Shown: one piece after another, positions 1 to 6,820 of the stretch
Numbering within the stretch: position 1 is the first letter of the stretch
How the letters are laid out: each line of letters starts with the position of its first letter
Origin: an uncultured Lachnospiraceae bacterium
Lineage (GTDB): Bacteria > Bacillota > Clostridia > Lachnospirales > Lachnospiraceae
Reading direction: 5' to 3'
Assembly: GCA_910577785.1 (NCBI GenBank)
Contig: CAJTNT010000030.1
Location: forward strand, 1-48,789
DNA length: 48,789 bases
Notes under the pieces: generated by a model
Databases searched by the model: none
The model's input: only the letters and a program-made list of their open reading frames with translations
What the model was told of the DNA's origin: nothing
Translations under genes and position numbers: made by a program

Positions 1-1
1 G

Positions 2-328
2 CACATTCCAGCGTCCACGAAATTGTCTTTGACGGAAAAAGGTTTTGACGATCTCAAAAACGATCTGGATATGAAACGTTTGAGGATTCACTCAAACGCA
101 ACCATGGAGGGACGTATATTTATCCAGTTTATTGCGCTTATCCTGACTACCTATCTGAAAAATGTTATGGAAGAACACGGATGGACACGCAATCATAACC
201 TTCAAGAAATCTTTAGTGAAATGAAATCTCTAAAACAAGTATCCATTGAAGGTAAACGTAAAAAGCTTGTAACAACACCGACCAAACGTCAACGGGAGAT
301 TATTGAGTTATACCAGGTCACCGTATGA
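2..328 (+). CDS. IS1634-type transposase, C-terminal end (5' partial)
   Basis: The reading frame is open from the window edge, so only the last ~108 residues are visible. The stretch RIFIQFIALILTTYL followed by a basic tail with the GWTRNHNLQEIF segment resembles the C-terminus of IS4/IS1634-group DDE transposases, where the final catalytic-domain helix is followed by a short tail. The catalytic residues lie outside the window. It is followed by another decayed mobile gene at 391-932, which suggests an insertion-prone spot upstream of the ylxM operon. Whether the element is intact cannot be judged from here. Confidence 0.7.
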   Translation, partial: HIPASTKLSLTEKGFDDLKNDLDMKRLRIHSNATMEGRIFIQFIALILTTYLKNVMEEHGWTRNHNLQEIFSEMKSLKQVSIEGKRKKLVTTPTKRQREIIELYQVTV

Positions 329-390
329 CCTGTGTATAATTCAACGGGATTTTAGGTTTTATTATAATACAAAACTTTCAAAAAGAAAAT

Positions 391-932
391 ATGTTTTTCT
401 TTATAAATTTTTTTAGATTTTACTTGACAAAAGCAGAAATGGCGGCGCTGACGTGGGATGATGTGAATTTCAAAGAAAATACCATAACCATCAATAAAAC
501 GGTAAATCGGTACAGAAAAGCAGATTACGGCTTCACTATGGCGGTAGCTTCTCCCAAAAGTAAAACCTCTATCCGCAGCGTTGCAATGAATAGCGTAGTG
601 AGAAAAACGCTCCTGAAGCTGAAAATGCAGAGTGTTCCCCCTGCCGCAAAATTGCCTTATGTGGATGATTCCGGGAACTGATAAAAAGGATTGTGGAGCG
701 GCACAACAAGGATGCAGAAGAAAACCATACAGAAAAGATTGAGAATTTTTGTCCGCACATGGTTCGGCATACTTACACAAGCCTTGCTTACTCTGCCGGG
801 GCTGATGTGAAGATTGTGAGCCAGAACCTCGGACACGCTTCTACATCCGTGACACTGGACACATATACGCATCTGACAGAGGATAAAAAGAAAGAGCAGG
901 AAGCAGTGGCGCAGACGGTCAGAATATCATAA
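391..932 (+). pseudogene. Tyrosine recombinase/integrase remnant, truncated and frameshifted
   Basis: Two adjacent frames together give the catalytic half of a phage/Tn916-type integrase. The first frame (to 681) carries LTKAEMAALTWDDVNF, which matches the box I region, although the expected Arg is not clear because the N-terminus is broken off in AT-rich sequence. The second frame (about 678-932) carries MVRHTYTSLAYSAGADV and LGHASTSVTLDTYTHL, that is, the HxxR-type box and the GH...Y nucleophile region. A single frameshift near 675-680 separates them. The SAM-like N-terminal domain is missing. This is probably the decayed end of an integrative element. Confidence 0.85.
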
Positions 933-1080
933 TTGCTGTGACAATTCTGTGACAAATTCGAGAAGAAAGACGGAAAAAGATAGACCATGATAAAAGTACC
1001 CTATCTGGCAGCAGTATTGATATAAACAAGGATAACACAAGATGAAACAACACGAACAAAAGTTCGTAAAGAAAAAACAC

Positions 1081-1109
1081 TTGACACCCTTATTTTTTTA
1101 TAGTATGAT
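1081..1109 (+). promoter_or_regulatory. Sigma-A-type promoter of the ylxM-ffh operon
   Basis: TTGACA at 1081-1086 and TATGAT at 1104-1109 are separated by 17 bases. The -10 box ends 11 bases before the ylxM start codon, so the leader is very short. It is the best-matching promoter in the left part of the window. Confidence 0.75.
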
Positions 1110-1120
1110 ACCAAAGGTGA

Positions 1121-1477
1121 TTGGACATGGAGAGAAAAGTGCTACAGACATATCTCTATGATTTTTATGGGGAACTGCTGACAGAACACCAGAGGAACGT
1201 CTATGAGGATTTTGTGCTGAATGATTTTTCCTTAAGCGAGATTGCCGAGGAAGCCGGCATCAGCCGCCAGGGCGTCCACGATTTGGTGAAGCGCTGCGAC
1301 AGGATTTTAGAAGGCTATGAGGAGAAGCTCCATCTTCTGGAACGCTTCCTGAAAATGAAGCAACAGATTACCAGGATCCGCACCTTGGCGCAGGGCAGGC
1401 AGGATCGGGCAGATGCAGACGGGGCAGTGATGGCGGAGATTGCGGCTATTTCTGAGGAAGTGCTGAGAGAACTGTAG
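1121..1477 (+). CDS. ylxM: YlxM-family DNA-binding protein (UPF0122), SRP operon
   Basis: A 118-residue protein with a sigma-70 region-4-like helix-turn-helix (NDFSLSEIAEEAGISRQGVHDLVKRC, residues ~31-56), the hallmark of the YlxM/UPF0122 family, followed by a charged helical tail. The family is nearly always next to ffh; YlxM is thought to bind the signal recognition particle RNA-protein complex or to regulate the operon. AAAGGTG precedes the ATG at a normal spacing. ffh follows after ~140 bases with no clear terminator, so the two are probably co-transcribed. Confidence 0.9.
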   Translation: MDMERKVLQTYLYDFYGELLTEHQRNVYEDFVLNDFSLSEIAEEAGISRQGVHDLVKRCDRILEGYEEKLHLLERFLKMKQQITRIRTLAQGRQDRADADGAVMAEIAAISEEVLREL

Positions 1478-1616
1478 GGGCTGTTAGGGATTTTATTGAG
1501 AGAACGGTAGGTACTGTTTGGAAGTTTGTTGAGAGGTTTGCAGGAATTGTCCAGCGGATTCATACAGCGCCTTTGCAGGGCAGTGATGGGCAGCAGGCTC
1601 AAGATTGGAGGAAAGT

Positions 1617-2978
1617 ATGGCATTTGACAGCTTATCCGAAAAATTACAGAATGTATTCAAGTCTTTGCGGAGCAAGGGCCTGCTGACGGAAGCGGATGTG
1701 AAGACGGCGCTGAAGGAAGTGAAGCTGGCCTTGCTGGAAGCGGATGTTAACTTTAAGGTAGTCAAGCAGTTCGTGAAGTCTGTGCAGGAACGGGCAGTCG
1801 GCCAGGATGTGATGAACGGCCTGAACCCGGGGCAGATGGTAATCAAGATTGTAAATGAAGAGCTGGTTTCCCTGATGGGTTCTGAGACGACGGAGCTTGC
1901 ATTGCGGCCAGGCAGTGAGATTACGGTGATTATGATGGCAGGCCTGCAGGGCGCGGGCAAGACCACCACGACAGCCAAGATTGCCGGCAAGCTGAAGCAG
2001 AAGGGCAAGAAGCCCTTGCTGGCAGCCTGTGACGTCTACCGTCCGGCGGCCATCCAGCAGCTTCAGATTAACGGCGAGAAGCAGGGCGTGGAAGTCTTTT
2101 CCATCGGGGACAGCCACAAGCCGGTGAATATTGCCAGGGCGGCGGTTGAGCATGCCAAGGCAAATGGGTTCCAGGTAGTAATTTTGGATACGGCCGGGCG
2201 GCTCCATGTGGATGAGGATATGATGCACGAGCTGCAGGAAATCAAAGAGCAGGTGGAAGTACACCAGACGATTTTGGTGGTGGATGCCATGACGGGGCAG
2301 GATGCAGTCAATGTGGCTTCCTCCTTCCAGGAACAGATTGGGATTGACGGCGTGGTGCTGACGAAGATGGACGGCGACACCAGGGGCGGGGCGGCATTGT
2401 CCATCCGCTCAGTGACAGGCAAGCCCATCCTCTATGTGGGCATGGGTGAGAAGCTTTCTGATTTGGAGCAGTTTTATCCGGACCGCATGGCGAACCGGAT
2501 TCTGGGCATGGGCGATGTGCTGACTTTGATTGAGAAGGCGCAGGAGACGATTGACGAAGAGAAGGCCAAGGAGCTGGAGCAGAAGATGCGCAAGGCGGAG
2601 TTTGGCTTTGACGATTATTTGGAGTCCATGAACCAGATGAAGAAGCTGGGCGGCATTGCCAGCATGCTGCAGATGATGCCGGGCTTTGACAGCGGCCAGA
2701 TCGCCGAGATAGAGAATGCCATGGATGAGAAGAAGATGGCGAGGATTGAAGGGATTATTTATTCCATGACCCCCAAGGAGCGGTCAAACCCTTCGATTTT
2801 AAACCCCAGCCGGAAGCGCAGGATTGCTAAGGGCGCCGGGGTGGATATCAGCGAGGTCAACCGCCTGGTCAAGCAGTTTGAGCAGTCTCGGAAGATGATG
2901 AAGCAGATCCCAGGCCTGATGGGCGGCGGCAAGGGCAAGCGGCGCGGGAAGATGAAACTGCCGTTTGGCTTAGGGTAG
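1617..2978 (+). CDS. ffh: Signal recognition particle protein Ffh (SRP54 GTPase)
   Basis: Binds 4.5S/6S SRP RNA and signal sequences and delivers ribosomes to FtsY at the membrane. 453 residues. The N domain is followed by the GTPase: P-loop GLQGAGKTTTTAKIAGKLK, DTAGRLHVDE, and TKMDGDTRGGAALS. The C-terminal methionine-rich M domain includes LGGIASMLQMMPG and the RNA-binding SNPSILNPSRKRRIAKGAG. The ATG at 1617 was chosen because GGAGG (1607-1611) lies five bases upstream; a TTG at 1605 would overlap this ribosome binding site. The last ~20 bases are imperfectly repeated just past the stop codon (to ~2995). Confidence 0.98.
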   Translation: MAFDSLSEKLQNVFKSLRSKGLLTEADVKTALKEVKLALLEADVNFKVVKQFVKSVQERAVGQDVMNGLNPGQMVIKIVNEELVSLMGSETTELALRPGSEITVIMMAGLQGAGKTTTTAKIAGKLKQKGKKPLLAACDVYRPAAIQQLQINGEKQGVEVFSIGDSHKPVNIARAAVEHAKANGFQVVILDTAGRLHVDEDMMHELQEIKEQVEVHQTILVVDAMTGQDAVNVASSFQEQIGIDGVVLTKMDGDTRGGAALSIRSVTGKPILYVGMGEKLSDLEQFYPDRMANRILGMGDVLTLIEKAQETIDEEKAKELEQKMRKAEFGFDDYLESMNQMKKLGGIASMLQMMPGFDSGQIAEIENAMDEKKMARIEGIIYSMTPKERSNPSILNPSRKRRIAKGAGVDISEVNRLVKQFEQSRKMMKQIPGLMGGGKGKRRGKMKLPFGLG

Positions 2979-2996
2979 CTGCATTTGGCTTAGGGC
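2958..2996 (+). repeat. Imperfect ~20-bp tandem duplication at the ffh 3' end
   Basis: The segment TTTGGCTTAGGG, with its upstream CTG, occurs at 2964-2975 (end of ffh, including the stop) and again at 2984-2995 just downstream. It is one of several local duplications at gene ends in this window. Confidence 0.7.
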
Positions 2997-3122
2997 TGGC
3001 AGATTTTAGTAGATGGTAACAGTACAAGCCGAAGGAACGTTTCACGGGTTATTTCCGGGGCTTCCTAGGGGCGGAGTTCTGATTACACATAAAAGAAAAA
3101 TAAAACTAGGAGGTGAAAAGCA

Positions 3123-3365
3123 ATGGTAAAGATCAGGTTAAAGAGAATGGGGCAGAAGAAAGCACCTTTCTATAGAATCGTGGTAGCGGATGCCAGGTCC
3201 CCAAGGGATGGAAGGTTCATTGAGGAAATCGGGACTTATGACCCAACCAAGAATCCCAGCGAATTTCATGTAAATGAAGAAGCTGCAAAGAAATGGCTGG
3301 CAAACGGTGCGCAGCCTACAGAAGTGGTAGGGAAGATTTTCAAGTTGGCTGGCATTGAGAAATAG
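3123..3365 (+). CDS. rpsP: 30S ribosomal protein S16
   Basis: An 80-residue protein with the S16 start MVKIRLKRMGQKKAPFYRIV and the typical DARSPRDGRFIEEIGTYDP segment. It is a structural protein of the small ribosomal subunit. A strong ribosome binding site (AGGAGGTG) precedes the ATG. It sits ~145 bases after ffh in the conserved ffh-rpsP-khpA-rimM-trmD order. The full family length is present. Confidence 0.98.
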   Translation: MVKIRLKRMGQKKAPFYRIVVADARSPRDGRFIEEIGTYDPTKNPSEFHVNEEAAKKWLANGAQPTEVVGKIFKLAGIEK

Positions 3366-3383
3366 CCTTTATGAGGTGATGGA

Positions 3384-3614
3384 ATGAAAGAATTAGTGGA
3401 GGTAATTGCGAAGGCTCTTGTGGATTGCCCGGAAGAGGTTGCAGTTACAGAGACTGAAAATGAGAAATCCATTGTGCTGGAGCTGCGTGTTGCCCAGTCC
3501 GATATGGGCAAGGTAATCGGCAAGCAGGGGCGCATTGCCAAGGCCATCCGTTCTGTTGTGAAGGCGGCGGCAGCAAAAAGCGACAAAAAAGTAATTGTGG
3601 ATATCATGCAGTAA
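3384..3614 (+). CDS. khpA: KH-domain RNA-binding protein KhpA (YlqC)
   Basis: A 76-residue single KH-domain protein with the GxxG loop in VIGKQGRIAKAIRSVV. KhpA partners with KhpB (EloR/Jag) in RNA binding and cell-shape control in Firmicutes. It starts 18 bases after rpsP stops, with a GAGGTGATGG ribosome binding region, so the two are one transcription unit. A clear hairpin terminator follows at 3621-3655. Confidence 0.93.
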   Translation: MKELVEVIAKALVDCPEEVAVTETENEKSIVLELRVAQSDMGKVIGKQGRIAKAIRSVVKAAAAKSDKKVIVDIMQ

Positions 3615-3620
3615 CCAGGG

Positions 3621-3655
3621 AAAATCACAGTGATGGATTCACTGTGATTTTTTGT
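3621..3655 (+). terminator. Rho-independent terminator after khpA
   Basis: AAAATCACAGTG (3621-3632) pairs with CACTGTGATTTT (3640-3651) across a 7-base loop, followed by further T residues. rimM-trmD downstream therefore need read-through or their own promoter. Confidence 0.85.
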
Positions 3656-3689
3656 GGTAAGATTGTATTTTTTGTGGCTTTTTATGGAG

Positions 3690-3791
3690 GGAAATGGCCA
3701 AACGAAGCGCTGCGGAAGCTACGGATATCCCTTTAGGGTTTCATTATGCGGCCTTCCTGCCTCATCCGCTGCAGGCTGCTACATTTCCTTA
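3690..3791 (-). repeat. Short copy of a structured dispersed repeat (second copy at 47068-47252)
   Basis: Read on the minus strand this segment shares TAAGGAAATGTAGCAGCCT at one end, GGCCGCATAA-GAAACCC-AAAGGGAT in the middle (single-base differences marked by dashes) and TTCCGCAGCG-TTCGT-TGGCCA at the other end with 47068-47252. About 80 central bases of the long copy are missing here. The ends are partly complementary (GGAAATGGCC against GGCTGCTACATTTCC), so it can fold as a hairpin. It sits between the khpA terminator and rimM. Confidence 0.75.
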
Positions 3792-3845
3792 AAATGTGCA
3801 GAAGCGCTAGAAAAATTAAAAAAGACAGAAAGGAATAAGAAAAAT

Positions 3846-4394
3846 ATGGAAGATTTGCTGCAGGTGGGGGTAATTGCCAATACCCATGGCCTCCAGGGGG
3901 AAGTGAAGGTGTTCCCCACGACAGACGACGTGAAGCGCTTCAAGAAGCTGAGAGAAGCCTGGCTGGATACAGGGGCAGGCATGACGGCGCTGGAAGTTTC
4001 CCAGGTGAAGTTCTTCAAGAACCTGGTAATCCTGAAGTTTAAGGGCTATGATAATATTAACGATATCGAAAAATACAAGGGCAAGGGACTTTTTGTGACC
4101 AGGGAGCAGGCTGTAAAGTGTGGGAAGGATGAATATTTCATTGCAGACCTGATTGGCCTGGAGGTTCAGACAGAGGAAGGGGAGCTGCTGGGGACGGTCA
4201 CAGATGTTATCCAGACTGGCGCAAACGACGTCTATACGGTGCGGGCAGGGGAGGGTTCGCCCTATGTCTCTAAGCTAGGGGGCAAGGAGAAAGAGCTGCT
4301 GCTCCCGGCCATTAAGGAATGTATATTATCGATCGATTTGGAAGAAAGGCAGATTAAGGTGCATTTGATGCCGGGGCTGGTGGAGGAAGGATGA
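3846..4394 (+). CDS. rimM: Ribosome maturation factor RimM
   Basis: A 182-residue 16S rRNA processing factor that binds S19 during 30S assembly. The N-terminal RimM domain starts LLQVGVIANTHGLQGEVKVF (residues ~4-23). The C-terminal PRC-barrel carries YFIADLIGLEV and LLLPAIKECI. The ATG at 3846 was chosen because family members start just before the LQVGVI segment and GAAAGGA lies upstream; the longer open frame back to 3654 runs through the terminator and repeat and is not coding. The last four bases overlap the trmD start (ATGA), which indicates translational coupling. Confidence 0.95.
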   Translation: MEDLLQVGVIANTHGLQGEVKVFPTTDDVKRFKKLREAWLDTGAGMTALEVSQVKFFKNLVILKFKGYDNINDIEKYKGKGLFVTREQAVKCGKDEYFIADLIGLEVQTEEGELLGTVTDVIQTGANDVYTVRAGEGSPYVSKLGGKEKELLLPAIKECILSIDLEERQIKVHLMPGLVEEG

Positions 4395-5149
4395 ATTTTT
4401 ATATATTGACATTGTTTCCGGAAATGGTGATGGACGGGCTGAATACCAGCATTATCGGGCGGGCGGCAGAGGCTGGCCTGCTGCGCTTAGAGGCTGTGAA
4501 TATCCGCGATTATTCCGCCAATAAGCACCATAAGGTGGATGATTACCCCTATGGGGGCGGGGCAGGGATGCTGATGCAGGCGCAGCCGGTCTACGATGCT
4601 TACCAGGCTGTCCTGGGGAGGATTGGCAGGAAGCCCCGCTGCATCTATGTGACCCCGCAGGGCAGGACATTTTCGCAGAAGGATGCCAAGAGGTTTGCCA
4701 AGGAAAGTGATTTGGTGTTTCTGTGCGGGCATTATGAGGGCATTGACGAACGGGTGCTGGAGGAGATTGTGACAGACTACGTCTCCATCGGAGATTATGT
4801 GCTGACTGGTGGGGAACTCCCGGCCATGGTCATGGTGGACGCCATTTCCAGGATGGTGCCTGGGGTGCTGGGAAACCAGGAATCCGGCTCTGCTGAGTCC
4901 TTCGAGGGGAGCCTTCTGGAGTACCCGCAGTATTCCAGGCCGGAGGAGTGGAGAGGCCGGAGAGTGCCGGAGGTGCTTCTGTCCGGACACCATAAGAATA
5001 TCGAAGCCTGGCGCAGGCAGCAGTCCATCCTGCGCACCAGGGAACGCCGCCCAGATCTGCTGGCGCAGGCGGAGCTGACAGACAAAGAGAGGGAGTGGCT
5101 AAAAGAGGGGATGGGGAAGAGGCAGGGATTAGCAGAAAAGGACAAGTGA
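4391..5149 (+). CDS. trmD: tRNA (guanine-37-N1)-methyltransferase TrmD
   Basis: Methylates G37 of tRNAs with S-adenosylmethionine to prevent frameshifting. 252 residues. The trefoil-knot SPOUT fold is visible: YPYGGGAGMLMQAQP near the N-terminus, then LCGHYEGIDERVLEE, SIGDYVLTGGELPAMV and VPGVLGNQES. It overlaps rimM by 4 bases. In many Firmicutes rplS (L19) follows; here it does not, and a nuclease gene comes next. The extreme C-terminal coding sequence is duplicated in tandem downstream (5081-5226). Confidence 0.97.
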   Translation: MNFYILTLFPEMVMDGLNTSIIGRAAEAGLLRLEAVNIRDYSANKHHKVDDYPYGGGAGMLMQAQPVYDAYQAVLGRIGRKPRCIYVTPQGRTFSQKDAKRFAKESDLVFLCGHYEGIDERVLEEIVTDYVSIGDYVLTGGELPAMVMVDAISRMVPGVLGNQESGSAESFEGSLLEYPQYSRPEEWRGRRVPEVLLSGHHKNIEAWRRQQSILRTRERRPDLLAQAELTDKEREWLKEGMGKRQGLAEKDK

Positions 5150-5226
5150 GGAAGACAAAGAGAGGGAGTGCTTAAAAGAGGGGGGCAGGCCATAGGTAGG
5201 GATTAGCAGAAAAGAACGGGTGAGGA
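5081..5226 (+). repeat. 73-bp imperfect tandem duplication of the trmD 3' end
   Basis: The segment starting GACAAAGAGAGGGAGTG at 5081 recurs at 5154, period 73, including GGGATTAGCAGAAAAG and the GTGAGGAA that follows the stop codon. The second copy supplies the GAGGAAAAG ribosome binding site of the nuclease gene at 5231. Confidence 0.85.
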
Positions 5227-5230
5227 AAAG

Positions 5231-6160
5231 ATGGAACATAGAAGAGTAAATTGGAAAAATATAATTGCTTTATTGTGCTGCCTGGGGCTCATGGCCTGTG
5301 CAAGCCCGCTGCCAGAGGGTGGGCTGCAGGGAGGCGGTTTCCAGAATGGGCAGGGGAACGGCGCCCAGGATGTGCAGGAAGGAATTTCCCTGGACGAGGT
5401 TCCGGCCTATGCAGGGGAGCCGTATGTGCCCCTGGAAGGGAATGAGCCTGGGTTTTCCGAGGGGGAGCTGTCCGAGGAATCCTTTGAGAGCTACAGCGAT
5501 TTGGATGGGCTGGGGCGGTGCGGCGTGGCAATCGCCAGCGTAGGGCAGGATCTGATGCCTACGGAGAAGAGGGGCAACATCAGCCGTGTGAAGCCTACAG
5601 GCTGGCAGTCTGTGCGTTATGATTTTGTAGAGGGGAAAAATCTCTATAACCGCTGCCACCTGATTGGCTACCAGCTTTCTGGGGAGAATGCAAATGAGAG
5701 GAACCTGATTACCGGTACGCGCTATATGAATGTGGAGGGGATGCTCCCCTTTGAAAATGAGGTGGCGGAGTATGTGGAGGAAACAGGCAACCATGTGATG
5801 TACCGGGTTACCCCAGTGTTTGAGGGGGAAGACCTGGTGGCCAGCGGCGTACAGATGGAGGCCTATTCCGTAGAGGATCAGGGGAAAGGGGTCTCCTATA
5901 ATGTCTATGTGTATAATGTGCAGCCAGGAGTCGCCATTGATTATACAACGGGAGAAAGCGCTGTGGAGGGAACGGATGCGCGGACAGGGCAGGATGGGGA
6001 AGGTCAGGAAGAAGGGGAAATCAGGGGAAATGCCAGGTCGAAGATTTACCATTGTCCCGGGCAGGCGGCTTATGAGGAAATGGGGGATTCCAAGAATCTG
6101 GTGATTTTTCAGACAGAAGAAGAAGCTAAGGCAGCGGGCTACCGGAAGGCAAAACGGTAG
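5231..6160 (+). CDS. Lipoprotein DNA/RNA non-specific endonuclease
   Basis: A 309-residue exported nuclease. A basic N-terminus, a hydrophobic stretch and the lipobox GLMAC (Cys at ~19) predict anchoring outside the membrane. A low-complexity Gly/Gln/Glu linker follows. The domain from ~90 to ~245 resembles Endonuclea_NS_2 (EndA-like beta-beta-alpha metal nucleases): NRCHLIGYQLSGENANERN holds the catalytic His in place of the usual DRGH motif, and NLITGTRYMN holds the metal-binding Asn. A roughly 60-residue C-terminal segment after a Gly/Glu-rich linker carries a small extra domain (IYHCPGQAAYEEM...KNLVIFQTEEEAKAAGYRKAK) like the thermonuclease-associated Ada-type metal-binding tails. Likely roles are nutrient or DNA-uptake related. 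Confidence 0.88.
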   Translation: MEHRRVNWKNIIALLCCLGLMACASPLPEGGLQGGGFQNGQGNGAQDVQEGISLDEVPAYAGEPYVPLEGNEPGFSEGELSEESFESYSDLDGLGRCGVAIASVGQDLMPTEKRGNISRVKPTGWQSVRYDFVEGKNLYNRCHLIGYQLSGENANERNLITGTRYMNVEGMLPFENEVAEYVEETGNHVMYRVTPVFEGEDLVASGVQMEAYSVEDQGKGVSYNVYVYNVQPGVAIDYTTGESAVEGTDARTGQDGEGQEEGEIRGNARSKIYHCPGQAAYEEMGDSKNLVIFQTEEEAKAAGYRKAKR

Positions 6161-6181
6161 TTGCTGAATAGGCGGATGTAA

Positions 6182-6370
6182 AGGGGGGAGGGGAATCTGG
6201 ATCTGTCAGCTGACTGCGAATTAGAGCCTTTTTATGGCTGCACGGACGAGATTGGGCTGATTGCGCAGACCACGCATAATATGTGCGTTTGCCTGCGGAA
6301 GACCATTGAGGATATTGCCTTCCAGACAAATATCCTCAACAGCCTTATCCGCCAATTCCAGATCGAATGA
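6182..6370 (+). pseudogene. Remnant resembling a methyl-accepting chemotaxis protein
   Basis: An open frame of ~62 residues without a convincing start codon carries KTIEDIAFQTNIL, very like the hairpin tip of chemotaxis receptors (IxDIAFQTNILALNAA), preceded by IGLIAQTTHNM. The reading then diverges and stops. No other receptor domains are present. The match is short, so this is tentative. Confidence 0.4.
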
Positions 6371-6396
6371 CAGTTTCCCTCTGATCCTGTAAAATT

Positions 6397-6444
6397 AAAA
6401 CCCCCGCTGCAAGCAATGGGAGCCTAGCTTGCAGCGGGGGTTTT
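6397..6444 (+). terminator. Strong bidirectional hairpin terminator
   Basis: AAAACCCCCGCTGCAAGC (6397-6414) pairs with GCTTGCAGCGGGGGTTTT (6427-6444), an 18-bp perfect stem with A residues on one side and T residues on the other. It isolates the CRISPR-Cas operon from upstream transcription. Confidence 0.9.
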
Positions 6445-6820
6445 TAGTCTGCATTATGCTGCAGTTGGCACTAACTATGTGCCGTAAGGCATAAGCCTCC
6501 TTGGCGGCATTAGAATGCACGATGTCAGAGGCTATGTTTTATCGGATGCTGCGGGAATATTGGGGGAAAAAATAATATAGAAGGTCAAAGGGCTGCAAAT
6601 AGTTTGAGAAAAGGGGTTGTTATTTTAAGTAGATTGTGTTATGTTAGTATTTGTAATTGGAATTTTTAGTTTTTGCGTATCCAGTATAGCCCAGCTGTAC
6701 TTTTGTACTAACAGGATAGCGCTGTGCTGTGGTTATGATAATCGTCTTTGAAATTATAAGGTATGGAACGATTAATTTAGGATTGGTGTTAACATTTACG
6801 AAAGAAAGGATACCTAATAT
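6445..6820 (+). promoter_or_regulatory. cas operon upstream region with candidate promoter at 6617-6645
   Basis: No gene is seen in these ~375 bases. A candidate promoter has TTGTTA (6617-6622) and TATGTT (6640-6645) with 17-base spacing, which would give a ~170-base leader to cas3. A hairpin (TGCCG...CGGCA, about 6479-6510) and a small GTAC-TTTT-GTAC inverted repeat near 6697 could be regulatory. The promoter is moderate and unproven. Confidence 0.45.

Noticed and set aside
3654..3845. Extension of rimM upstream to 3654
   Set aside because: It would translate a terminator and a non-coding repeat; RimM family proteins begin near the LLQVGVIANTHG segment.
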